NCBI GenBank assembly: GCA_009840135.1
Contig: VXOH01000138.1
Span: 1 to 43,682 of the forward strand
Reading direction: 5' to 3'
From: Chloroflexota bacterium
GTDB taxonomy: Bacteria > Chloroflexota > Dehalococcoidia > Lucifugimonadales > UBA3495
Length of the DNA: 43,682 nucleotides
Notes under the pieces: generated by a model
The model's database searches: none
Told to the model about the DNA's origin: nothing
What the model saw: only the letters and a program-made list of their open reading frames with translations
Part shown: positions 25,373-32,589 of the stretch, piece after piece
How positions within the stretch are numbered: the first letter of the stretch is position 1
Layout of the letters: the number at the start of each line of letters is the position of its first letter
Program-made: the position numbers and the translations under genes

Positions 25373-25773
25373 GCGAAGAAAGGGCGCTTAGAGTGGAAGA
25401 TGTAATGTCTTCCAGCCTGCACTCCATCGAGGGACTGTCCACCGTCAGCGACGCCATAGCCATAATGCGAGAACGGGGCATAAATGCCCTGGCGGTGAAC
25501 CGTCGCAGTTCAGACGACGAACCGGGCCTCTTGTTGCTTCCGGATATCGCCGCCCAGGTGCTGGCCCCCAACCGATCGCCGGAACGGGTTAACGTTTACG
25601 AGATCATGGTTAAGCCGGCGCTCACCCTCCCGCCCCGTATGCTGGTCCGTTATGCCGTTCGCTTGCTGGTGCGGCTCGAGGCGTCCAGGGCTCTGGTGGT
25701 GAACTCCGACGGTGACCCCATTGCAATGGTTACCCTGCGCGACCTCGTGCTGGGAGAGGACCCGGAAGACTGA
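25369..25773 (+). CDS. CBS-domain pair protein
   Basis: This 134-aa protein is made of two CBS motifs. The first is VEDVMSSSLHSIEGLSTVSDAIAIMRERGINALAV (about 9-43). The second begins VYEIMVKPALTLPPRMLVRYAVRLLVRLEASRALVV and ends DGDPIAMVTLRDLVLG. A CBS pair binds adenosine ligands such as AMP, ATP or S-adenosylmethionine. As the last gene of the DUF1538-DUF1538-PII-CBS operon, with an ATGA overlap, it is a likely second regulatory subunit of the predicted transporter. Confidence 0.88.
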   Translation: MSEERALRVEDVMSSSLHSIEGLSTVSDAIAIMRERGINALAVNRRSSDDEPGLLLLPDIAAQVLAPNRSPERVNVYEIMVKPALTLPPRMLVRYAVRLLVRLEASRALVVNSDGDPIAMVTLRDLVLGEDPED

Positions 25774-26046
25774 CGGCAGGGATCGAGTTGTCGCCGGAGC
25801 CTGCGCTCCACTATCCAGATCTGCCTCAAGTTGCCACGGTTTCAGGGTTGGGATAGGGATTGAGTTATAAGGCAGCAGGAAGGGCCGGTTCTCGAACCGC
25901 CTTGGCAGGCACCGAAACCACCAGAGAGGAAACCCTGTCACGACCGGACAATGGTTTGACTACAGATTGAATGGTATGTTAGGCTAGCGCTTGGTAACCA
26001 ATTGAAGCACAACTAATATCTGGCATTCGAAATGGAGCGTTGCATC

Positions 26047-26391
26047 ATGGACGTAACTGCAGTGGCCATAGAAAAGCTCAAGGAAGTTCTGGTTCAGGAA
26101 GAAGAGGCAAACAGTTCCCTGCGCGTAATCGCCATGCCTTCGGGGCAGGGCCTCCAGTACATGCTGACCATGGAAAAAGAGACCCAGCCCGATGATACGG
26201 TGTTCAACATGGAGGGTCTGAGCTTCCTGATGGACTCTGACAGCGCTCCCTTCCTGGAAGAGGCCACCATTGACTATGTTGAGGAGTTCGGCGGCCAAGT
26301 TGGCTTCGTCATCAACAACCCCATGTACTCCGGCGGTGGCGGAGGATGTGGCAACTGCGGATGTGGTAGCGGCGGCTGCGGCGGCGGCTGA
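26047..26391 (+). CDS. A-type iron-sulfur carrier-like protein (HesB/IscA family), altered cysteines
   Basis: This protein of about 114 aa has the HesB/IscA fold: DVTAVAIEKLKEVL, SSLRVIAMPSGQGLQYMLTME, GLSFLMDSDSAPFLEEATIDYV and GQVGFVINNP. In the family the first cluster ligand sits in the GGC-x-G turn; here that turn reads PSGQG with Gln34 in place of Cys. The usual C-terminal C-G-C is embedded in a Gly-rich tail with four cysteines (101, 104, 106 and 111). It may bind a cluster or metal through the tail alone. Start at 26047 is preferred because GGAG lies nine bases upstream; ATG 26032 is the alternative. A strong terminator follows. Confidence 0.8.
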   Translation: MDVTAVAIEKLKEVLVQEEEANSSLRVIAMPSGQGLQYMLTMEKETQPDDTVFNMEGLSFLMDSDSAPFLEEATIDYVEEFGGQVGFVINNPMYSGGGGGCGNCGCGSGGCGGG

Positions 26392-26434
26392 AGCATATCG
26401 GTTCATTCGCCCCCGCTTCTCCCAGAGAAATTTG

Positions 26435-26469
26435 ACGGGGTCCTGCAATTGCAGGACCCCGTTTCTTTT
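26435..26469 (+). terminator. Rho-independent terminator
   Basis: Perfect 14-bp inverted repeat, ACGGGGTCCTGCAA and its complement with no unpaired spacer, followed by TTTCTTTT. It lies 44 bases after the iron-sulfur carrier gene and could also serve the opposing SDR transcript, though the T tract points to the + strand. Confidence 0.92.
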
Positions 26470-26640
26470 GGTCCGAGGGCTAAGGAAGTCGGTGCGCGCT
26501 GATTCAACACTCCCTTCCGAATTCAACGAAAGGCCAAGCTGGAAGGGTGTAAGCCTCGAAGCCCATCGCCGGCGTCTCGGGCTACTATTCCCCGCGCTTA
26601 CCCGGACGATAGCTCCCCGTTGACCACTTACCTGCCCTCC

Positions 26641-27489
26641 CTAAATCTCACTGAATCCGGTCCCCGGCGTGGTTACGCCACGGCCCCGCCCTTCGCTGAT
26701 CCAGCCAAACTCCTGGAGAATCTGCTGGCTGTAGGTCACCCTGCCCGTAACTGCGTCCAGCGGTTCCGTGGCCAGGAGGAGGGCGGCGTCCGCCATCAGG
26801 GCGGGAGGCTCCCCGTTGGGGTCGTCCATTCCCGTTACCAAGTTATGGTAAACGGTGCCGGGGGTGGGCACCACCAGCGAGGGAGACACACAGGTGACCG
26901 AAATCCTGAACTCGTACACTTCGCTGGCCAACCCCTGGGTAAACCGTTCCAGGGCGGCCTTTTCGGCGCCATAGCAAGTGCCGCCAGCCAGGGTTGCGCC
27001 ATCCTTGTAGGGTCCCCGTCCGGGCCCAACCGCCGCCCCGGACGAGATGTTGACAATGCTGCCGGAACTCCGAGGTATCATTTGACCCAACACTGCCTTG
27101 CTGAGAATGAAGGGGGCGTGAAAGTTAACCTCCCAGGAACGCACCCAGCGACTCGTGGCAAAGTCCTTGACCGGAATAAAGTATGTCAGGGCGGCGTTAT
27201 TGACCAGCACATCCACCGGGCCGTAGATGCTTTGGGCATCTTCTATAAGTCGCTCACACTCCTCGGGCCGGGCCAGGTTTACCGCCACCGCGGTAGCCTC
27301 GCCGCCCGCTTCGCGTATATCCGCCACCGTCTTCTCCAGAGATCCTTCCAGGGGATGGTCGCCTTCCTTCAAGGTTCGGGCGGCGCAAACCACGCGCCCT
27401 CCCTCGGCGGCAAAACGAGCTGAAATTTCGGCCCCGATACCGCGACTGGCTCCCGTCACCACTACCACTTTTCCGTCCAGTTTTCCCAT
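26641..27489 (-). CDS. Short-chain dehydrogenase/reductase
   Basis: This 282-aa classical SDR has cofactor loop TGASRGIG at 12-19, NNAA at 97-100, catalytic Ser near 149 (NISSG), and Tyr173-x-x-x-Lys177 in YGAEK. The residue after strand 2 is in CAART, favouring NADP(H) over NAD. A Gly-Arg-rich loop (GPGRGPYKDGATLAGG) before the active Tyr is longer than usual. It is probably an oxidoreductase of secondary metabolites or fatty acyl substrates. GAGGAAA precedes the ATG at 27489. It is divergent from the methyltransferase gene at 27533, sharing a 43-base intergenic region. Confidence 0.92.
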   Translation of the reverse strand: MGKLDGKVVVVTGASRGIGAEISARFAAEGGRVVCAARTLKEGDHPLEGSLEKTVADIREAGGEATAVAVNLARPEECERLIEDAQSIYGPVDVLVNNAALTYFIPVKDFATSRWVRSWEVNFHAPFILSKAVLGQMIPRSSGSIVNISSGAAVGPGRGPYKDGATLAGGTCYGAEKAALERFTQGLASEVYEFRISVTCVSPSLVVPTPGTVYHNLVTGMDDPNGEPPALMADAALLLATEPLDAVTGRVTYSQQILQEFGWISEGRGRGVTTPGTGFSEI

Positions 27490-27520
27490 TGTTTTTCCTC
27501 GGATTCAGCTCAGGATTCCG

Positions 27521-27526
27521 TATAAT
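27521..27526 (+). promoter_or_regulatory. -10 element of a probable leaderless promoter
   Basis: TATAAT is followed by six bases and then the ATG at 27533. Transcription would start at or next to the A of the start codon, so the message would be leaderless. No ribosome binding site is present between them. No good -35 element is seen at the usual distance. Confidence 0.65.
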
Positions 27527-27532
27527 AGCATA

Positions 27533-28273
27533 ATGACAGAGCAACACAGGTTATATGGAGATCTGGCTTACCTGTGGCCCTACTTCAGTCCGCCGGAGGG
27601 CTACGCTGACGATTCGGACCACTGGCGGCAGGCTATACGACAGCGCCTTGGCCCGGGCTGCCATCGAATACTGGAACTGGGTTCGGGCGGTGGGCATACA
27701 TTAAGCCACCTGACCACCGACTTTGAACTGACGGCGGTTGACCTCTCATGGGAAATGCTGTCACTGTCCCGCCAGCTTAATCCTGGCGTCCCTCACCACC
27801 AGGGCGACATGCGGACCGTCCGCCTGGGCGAGGCCTTTGACGTAGTAGCAATACACGATGCCGTCTGCTACCTGACCAGCAAAGCTGACCTGCTCGCTAC
27901 CTTCGCCACGGCGCGGGTGCATCTGCGTCCTGGAGGTATTCTGCTCCTGTCTCCCGATCACCTGGGAGAGAGCTTTACCAGTCCCACCGTACTGCACTGG
28001 ATTTGCGACCAGCAGCAACCCAGATTTACGGTAATTGAATACTGCTACGACCCCGACCCGAATGACACCACCATAGAGTCGGTTTTTTTCTTCCTGTTAC
28101 AGGAGAAAAACGGCCTGAGAATTGAGCAGGACCTCCACGTGACAGGACTCTTTCCCTCGGTCACCTGGCTGGCGGCGCTGGACGAGTCCGGCTTCGATGC
28201 TGAATTGTTAAGCCTGCCGGGATATGAGGGGGGATACGGTGGGCACCTGTTTGTTGGTCGGCTAAGGGAGTAA
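27533..28273 (+). CDS. Class I SAM-dependent methyltransferase
   Basis: This 246-aa protein has the motif I ILELGSGGGHTLSHL (about 46-60), acidic loop LTAVDLSWEML, and DVVAIHDAVCYL as the post-II segment, followed by LRPGGILLLSPDH. It resembles small-molecule or lipid methyltransferases; substrate unknown. Start at 27533 is chosen because the protein then begins MTEQHRLYGDLAYLWPYF, the usual N-terminus of this subfamily, and because a -10 box sits directly upstream. The longer frame reaching back to 27227 is antisense to the SDR. It converges with the DCC gene downstream. Confidence 0.85.
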   Translation: MTEQHRLYGDLAYLWPYFSPPEGYADDSDHWRQAIRQRLGPGCHRILELGSGGGHTLSHLTTDFELTAVDLSWEMLSLSRQLNPGVPHHQGDMRTVRLGEAFDVVAIHDAVCYLTSKADLLATFATARVHLRPGGILLLSPDHLGESFTSPTVLHWICDQQQPRFTVIEYCYDPDPNDTTIESVFFFLLQEKNGLRIEQDLHVTGLFPSVTWLAALDESGFDAELLSLPGYEGGYGGHLFVGRLRE

Positions 28274-28333
28274 TGAGTTGGTTGTGTTTGCACCAACATG
28301 AACGCGGTGCGACGCGGACCCGCCACTACAACC

Positions 28334-28750
28334 CTAGCGACCCGCCTTGAGGCGGCAGCGGATGCTTATGCGGTACCGGTTGGCCGCAACCCAGGCATAG
28401 GCCGCCTCTCCCAGCTTGTTAACCCCGGGCAGCCAAAGGAGCGGGGCCAGTGGGAACAGGGGAGGCAGACGGAGCGTAAGCATCCGGATAGCATAGTAGC
28501 CCCGATACAGGCGCGACTGTCTTCCGGTTCCTGAAGGGAGACTAACGCTGGGAGCAACCACCAGGTAAGCGGCTGCGTCCAGGTCTTCCCACGTCAACCC
28601 TTGGGGAGGTTCCGGCAACTCCTGAAAGGCGGTCCACTTTACCCGCCCAAAGAGGTCCGCGGTGGCCAGAATCCTGACTGAAAGTGTGCAAAACCCGCAG
28701 TCGCCATCGTAATAGAATGTCCAAGCTGCTTTTCCGGTTGCGTCACTCAT
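28334..28750 (-). CDS. DCC-family thiol-disulfide oxidoreductase-like protein (DUF393)
   Basis: This 138-aa protein carries the family signature near its start: FYYDGDCGFC at 12-21, with Asp15, Cys18 and Cys21 forming D-x-x-C-G-x-C. Downstream YRGYYAIRMLTLRLPPLFPLAPLLWLPGV is the usual hydrophobic second half. The family is predicted to be thioredoxin-like; the redox partner is unknown. Start at 28750 is preferred over the upstream ATG (28831) because family members begin a few residues before the DCC motif. A TACAAT element lies six bases before this ATG, again suggesting a leaderless message. Confidence 0.85.
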   Translation of the reverse strand: MSDATGKAAWTFYYDGDCGFCTLSVRILATADLFGRVKWTAFQELPEPPQGLTWEDLDAAAYLVVAPSVSLPSGTGRQSRLYRGYYAIRMLTLRLPPLFPLAPLLWLPGVNKLGEAAYAWVAANRYRISIRCRLKAGR

Positions 28751-28756
28751 ATCTTT

Positions 28757-28762
28757 ATTGTA
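28757..28762 (-). promoter_or_regulatory. -10 element of a second probable leaderless promoter
   Basis: On the minus strand TACAAT is followed by six bases (AAAGAT) and then the ATG at 28750, the same spacing as the TATAAT of the methyltransferase gene. No ribosome binding site intervenes. Confidence 0.45.
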
Positions 28763-28867
28763 TAGCTGAAACAACCATACCGCATTGCCCGACCTAAGGA
28801 CTGCCACCTTCACTCTGGTCTGCTTCGTCAATAGAGGAGCGGTGACCCGGGAGCTTTGCTCCGGTCG

Positions 28868-30640
28868 TCACTCGGTGGCTGCCACTCCTGACTCCGCATA
28901 GTGCCTCGCGTCTTCCTCGTCGGCAGCCCTGGCTCCCGCACCCACGTCCACCCACTTCAGCAAGATGCCGCCCGCAATAATCAAAATCAATATTGAAAGC
29001 ACCGCCATTCGGGTGTCCAGAACGCCGGTGACCACTACATAGACAATAGGCCCGATTACCGACGAAACGCGTCCCATGAAGCCAAAGAAGGAGAAGAACT
29101 CGCCGCTACGGGTGTGGGGAACGATCTGGGCGAAGAGACTGCGGGCCAGGGCCTGGCTGCCCCCCATGACCAAGCCGACGCCCACGCCCAGCAAAAGCCA
29201 CTGATAACCCACCAGCAGCCCAAGGGGTTTCCAGACTCGGTCGCGCAGGAGAGCGGGCCACCAGTCAATGGGCCCTTCTCCCAGCACCGAAGGATGCAGA
29301 CTGCCCACGGCGCGGGTTCCATCAAGAGGGCCCCCGGCCAGGGAAATGCTGTAGGGGGCATCAGGGGCCGTATTCACGGCCTCCAGCAATCGCCCCGCAT
29401 TCTCCCCATCCATCGAATTGTCGGCAGCGAGACTTTCGCCCTTTCGCAGGGCGCCATCCGGTGTCATAGCAGTAATATGCCCAATCTCCGCTGCCCAGGC
29501 TCGGTCCAGCCTGGAGTCTTCCAGCTGAGGAGCCTTTTCTACCAGGTAACTGCCCGCCGTAGCCTCGTAACGCAATTGGTAATCAAAATCGCCATGATCG
29601 TGGGGCTCAAGCGGAGCCACCCCCACACCCAGCAGCACCACAAATGACCAGCCGACCAGGGTGAGAGCCAGGGCGACCTTGGTGGTCAAGCGGTATGCCA
29701 GCCAGGAGAAGGCCATGGCTCCGAAGGCGGCCACAAACTGGATGAGCAGGATTGTGGCCATATTGAACACCAGGGGAATACCGATGGTGTCGGCGCCGTA
29801 GGCCCCGGCCACGGTCAGCACCGTTTGCACCCCGTCGTTGAACAACAGGTATGAAGCCAGGTATATGACGATGACGCGGAACCCCCGCATCTGGCGGAAG
29901 GTGTGTCCCAGCTCACGGAAGGCCAGGGATATTGCCCGGCCGGGCCTCAGCCCGTGCATTGCATCGGGAATGTGCGGCTCGGGAACGAGCCTGAACGTCC
30001 ACAGCGCCCAGCCGAACCACCACAAACCGATGGAAGACATGGCAATTCGGGTTACCAGGTCTGCCCACTGGGTGTCCCGGGTCAGCAGGATCATCGCCAG
30101 GTGTACCGCCAGCAGCAGTCCACCGCCAACATATCCATAGGCAAACCCCCGGCTGCTCACGTCATCCAGCAATTCCCGGGGCGCGATATGGGGCAGAAAA
30201 GTGTTGTAGAAGACCAGGCAGCCGGCAAAGCCAATGTTGGCAATGATGAACATGGCAAGAAAATACAGCCAGGGCTGGCCGGCGTAGGCCGAGAAGAACA
30301 TCAGGACGGTAAACAGGGAACCTACGATCGTATATATCCACAGCAGGGCCTTCTTGATGGCAACCCTGTCCGCGATTACGCCCAGGACCGGGCTGGACAG
30401 GGCTACCAGGGCGGTGGCAAAGGCAATACCCAGGCTCCACGTGGAACTGCCGGTAAAGGTAATGCCCATGAAGGAGACGGACTCTCCCAGGGCATCTTTG
30501 AAGAGAAAAACGAAGTAAACGGGGAAGATGGCCGCCCCGCCGGCGGTGGCGTATCCGGAGTTGGCCCAGTCATACATGCACCAGGCCCGAATTACCCGGC
30601 GTTGCTGGGCTGGAAGGTCTTTCAACTTGTTGATGGCCAA
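28868..30640 (-). CDS. UMF1/Atg22-type MFS transporter with a soluble insertion
   Basis: This membrane protein of about 590 aa has the family signature RAWCMYDWANSGYATAGG near its start and then MFS-type helices, with the inter-helix loop GVIADRVAIKKALLW. Family members are about 430-480 residues long; the surplus here is a hydrophilic segment of about 125 residues between helices in the C-terminal half (roughly 29230-29610). It contains RLDRAWAAEIGHITAMTP and is probably outside the membrane. Substrate is unknown. Start is uncertain: a TTG at 30640 with AGGA upstream is chosen, while a TTG at 30691 lies inside a hairpin repeat. A small membrane-protein gene lies just upstream. Confidence 0.85.
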   Translation of the reverse strand: MAINKLKDLPAQQRRVIRAWCMYDWANSGYATAGGAAIFPVYFVFLFKDALGESVSFMGITFTGSSTWSLGIAFATALVALSSPVLGVIADRVAIKKALLWIYTIVGSLFTVLMFFSAYAGQPWLYFLAMFIIANIGFAGCLVFYNTFLPHIAPRELLDDVSSRGFAYGYVGGGLLLAVHLAMILLTRDTQWADLVTRIAMSSIGLWWFGWALWTFRLVPEPHIPDAMHGLRPGRAISLAFRELGHTFRQMRGFRVIVIYLASYLLFNDGVQTVLTVAGAYGADTIGIPLVFNMATILLIQFVAAFGAMAFSWLAYRLTTKVALALTLVGWSFVVLLGVGVAPLEPHDHGDFDYQLRYEATAGSYLVEKAPQLEDSRLDRAWAAEIGHITAMTPDGALRKGESLAADNSMDGENAGRLLEAVNTAPDAPYSISLAGGPLDGTRAVGSLHPSVLGEGPIDWWPALLRDRVWKPLGLLVGYQWLLLGVGVGLVMGGSQALARSLFAQIVPHTRSGEFFSFFGFMGRVSSVIGPIVYVVVTGVLDTRMAVLSILILIIAGGILLKWVDVGAGARAADEEDARHYAESGVAATE

Positions 30641-30679
30641 GGGTTCATCCTGTTGCAGGCTGGTGTCTTGTCTGAAGAA

Positions 30680-30704
30680 GGGCAGCCACAAGGGCTGCCC
30701 CTAC
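30680..30704 (-). repeat. Short hairpin repeat, GTAGGGGC family, copy 2
   Basis: On the minus strand it reads GTAGGGGCAGCCCTTGTGGC then TGCCC, stem GGGCAGCC/GGCTGCCC. It is nearly identical to the copy at 41208-41233 in the opposite orientation. It lies between the transporter and the small membrane-protein gene. Confidence 0.85.
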
Positions 30705-30729
30705 AAGTACCGAACCGAGTTCCCGTCTC

Positions 30730-30888
30730 TCACCACCAGAAGAAGCGTATAGGCAGGTGGGAGCCCCGGCTGTCCCGGCGGCGGGGGTCGCGCCAGAATA
30801 CGCGCCGGGGATCAAAGGCGATCAAAAAGACCACCGTAACCAGTCCCAGCAGGAACAGAATGCCTGAAATGGTACCCAGCGTTGCCAT
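30730..30888 (-). CDS. Small single-pass membrane protein
   Basis: This 52-aa frame starts MATLGTISGILFLLGLVTVVFLIAF split over 1-25, one clear transmembrane helix, then an Arg-rich tail DPRRVFWRDPRRRDSRGSH. A TATACT about 27 bases upstream (30916-30921) could be its -10 element. The charge pattern and position just before the transporter make it plausible as a small subunit or an independent membrane peptide. No family is recognised. Confidence 0.5.
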   Translation of the reverse strand: MATLGTISGILFLLGLVTVVFLIAFDPRRVFWRDPRRRDSRGSHLPIRFFWW

Positions 30889-31056
30889 TGCTCGCTCGCC
30901 TGGAAGGTTGGTTTTAGTATATACCAGGGGAACGGTAGAAGGGGACGTGCGTTGGCTAAGTCTCCTCCACAACGCGCTCCGGTGCCTCAACTAAATGTAG
31001 AACTTTCCTGTCAGCTGGGGTTCCTCCGAAGCGCCTATGATGATAATGTGGGAAAC

Positions 31057-31257
31057 ATGCAGAAAAGGCAATTCACATACCAAGCGATCTGGTCCGACAC
31101 GGATGGGGAATTTGTGGGGCTGTGCGCCGAGTTTCCCTCGCTTAGCTGGCTTGCCTCTACCAAGGATGAAGCGATAGCGGAGATCCAGCATTTGGTGGAG
31201 GAGTGTATAGCTGACATGGAAGCCAATGGAGAACCCATCAATCCACTCATCAGTTAA
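31057..31257 (+). CDS. HicB-like small protein, no HicA partner
   Basis: This 66-aa protein matches the HicB fold core: QFTYQAIWSDTDGEFVGLCAEFPSLSWLASTKDEAIAEIQHLVEECIADM across residues 5-54. That is the E-x-x-G-F-V-A-x-C-P-E-L-P pattern followed by a helix. Full HicB antitoxins add a DNA-binding domain; this protein stops after the core with GEPINPLIS. No HicA toxin gene is adjacent. It may be a solitary HicB, common in many genomes. The ATG at 31057 follows GATAATGTGGGA, a weak ribosome-binding context. Confidence 0.78.
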   Translation: MQKRQFTYQAIWSDTDGEFVGLCAEFPSLSWLASTKDEAIAEIQHLVEECIADMEANGEPINPLIS

Positions 31258-31335
31258 TTCCCAAGTTGACTCTCCCTACGTCCCCTAGTTAAACTCCCAT
31301 CCGTTACTTTCTGAACGGACGAGGAGTATCCCCCC

Positions 31336-32469
31336 ATGAAATTCGGCCTCTTCTACGAATGGCCCAACCCCAATCTGCGCAACTGGAAGACCCTCTTTGA
31401 AGAAGGGGTAGAGCAGATTCAATACTCGGAGGAAATGGGTTTCGACTATTGCCTGATAGCGGAGCACCATTTTTCCAACTACGGTAACTCACCCGCGCCC
31501 CTGATGCAGGCCCTTTACATCGGCCAGCGCACCCGCCGCCTGCAGATTGCCACGGGCATCCTGGTGGTGCCCATTTGGGACGTGCTTCGGCTGGCGGAAG
31601 AGGTGGCGGTGCTGGACAACCTGATTGACGGCCGCTTCATCTGCGGAGTGGGAAGAGGTTACCAGCCCCACGAGATGTCCCGGTTCGGTGTCACCCTGGA
31701 GGACTCCCGCCAGAAGTTCAACGAAAGCATGGACGTGCTTGTCAAGGCCTGGACCCAGGATGAATCTTTCACCTACGACGGCGAATTCATCAAGGTGCCC
31801 AACGCCACTACCGTCTGGCCCAAGCCCCTGCAGAAGCCCCATCCTCCCTTCTGGATAGCCGGCACCAGCGTCGAGTCCATGAAAATGGCGGCGGAGTGGG
31901 ACATGATGCCCCTCACCACGGGTCTGCTGGGCGGCGCCGGCGTCCGCACCCACTATGCCTCCCTGATTCACGCCCGCAAGGACCTGGGCAAGCCCTATCA
32001 TGGGCTGGAACTGGGCCTGCAGGCCATAACCCACGTGGGCGAAACCGACGACGAAGCGCGCCAGCAACTGCCCTACGCCCGCTGGCAGAACCGGGCCGGG
32101 CGCGCCCTGAATCGGCTGGAAGTGGTGGACGGACGGGTGCAGGTTGGACCCTACGAAGGTGAACTGGACGACGACGGCTTCATGGAACGCCTCTACTTCG
32201 GCAGCCCGGACACCGTCATCAAAAAATTCTCCGCGGCCGCGGAACTGGGCGTAACCAACGTGAGCAACTGGATGATGTTCGGGGGCCTGGAGCACGAGAA
32301 AATTATGAAGTCCATCCGCCTGATGGGTGAGGAGGTCATCCCCGCCCTGAAGGACGTGGAACCACCGGCGGGCCTGGCCGACGAACTGGCAGAAACACCG
32401 CCGGCCACCTCGGAACAGCTGCAAGCGGCTCGTTTCGGCGCCACGCCCTCCGACGTAACGGCAACCTAG
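31336..32469 (+). CDS. LLM-class flavin-dependent oxidoreductase (luciferase-like)
   Basis: This 377-aa luciferase-family TIM barrel has GFDYCLIAEHHFSNYG (35-50), TGILVVPIWDVLRLAEEVAVLDNLIDGRFICGVGRGY (about 74-110), and KPLQKPHPPFWIAGTS in the middle. These are hallmarks of reduced-FMN-dependent monooxygenases. It is longer than average, with a polar tail (ETPPATSEQLQAARFGATPS) after the barrel. Substrate is unknown. GAGGAG precedes the ATG. It is followed by a hairpin repeat and then by a CoA transferase on the same strand; both could belong to degradation of small organic acids, which is inference. Confidence 0.92.
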   Translation: MKFGLFYEWPNPNLRNWKTLFEEGVEQIQYSEEMGFDYCLIAEHHFSNYGNSPAPLMQALYIGQRTRRLQIATGILVVPIWDVLRLAEEVAVLDNLIDGRFICGVGRGYQPHEMSRFGVTLEDSRQKFNESMDVLVKAWTQDESFTYDGEFIKVPNATTVWPKPLQKPHPPFWIAGTSVESMKMAAEWDMMPLTTGLLGGAGVRTHYASLIHARKDLGKPYHGLELGLQAITHVGETDDEARQQLPYARWQNRAGRALNRLEVVDGRVQVGPYEGELDDDGFMERLYFGSPDTVIKKFSAAAELGVTNVSNWMMFGGLEHEKIMKSIRLMGEEVIPALKDVEPPAGLADELAETPPATSEQLQAARFGATPSDVTAT

Positions 32470-32494
32470 ACCTCCAGGCAGTTATTGGTCTATG

Positions 32495-32520
32495 GTAGGG
32501 GCGGGTTTGAAACCCGCCCC
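32495..32520. repeat. Short hairpin repeat, GTAGGGGC family, copy 3
   Basis: Perfect palindrome GGGGCGGGTTTGAAACCCGC followed by CCC, preceded by GTA as in the other copies. It lies 25 bases after the luciferase-like gene and could also end its transcript, though no T tract follows. Confidence 0.85.
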
Positions 32521-32589
32521 GTTTCGCGTCGTCTATTCCTGTCCATTCTGCGCACCCATGTTTGAATACTCTCCAAACGGAGGCCAGCC

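Noticed and set aside
26620-27423. Long + strand frame opposite the SDR
   Set aside because: It is antisense to a clear SDR whose motifs and ribosome binding site are intact; such mirror frames are common in GC-rich DNA.
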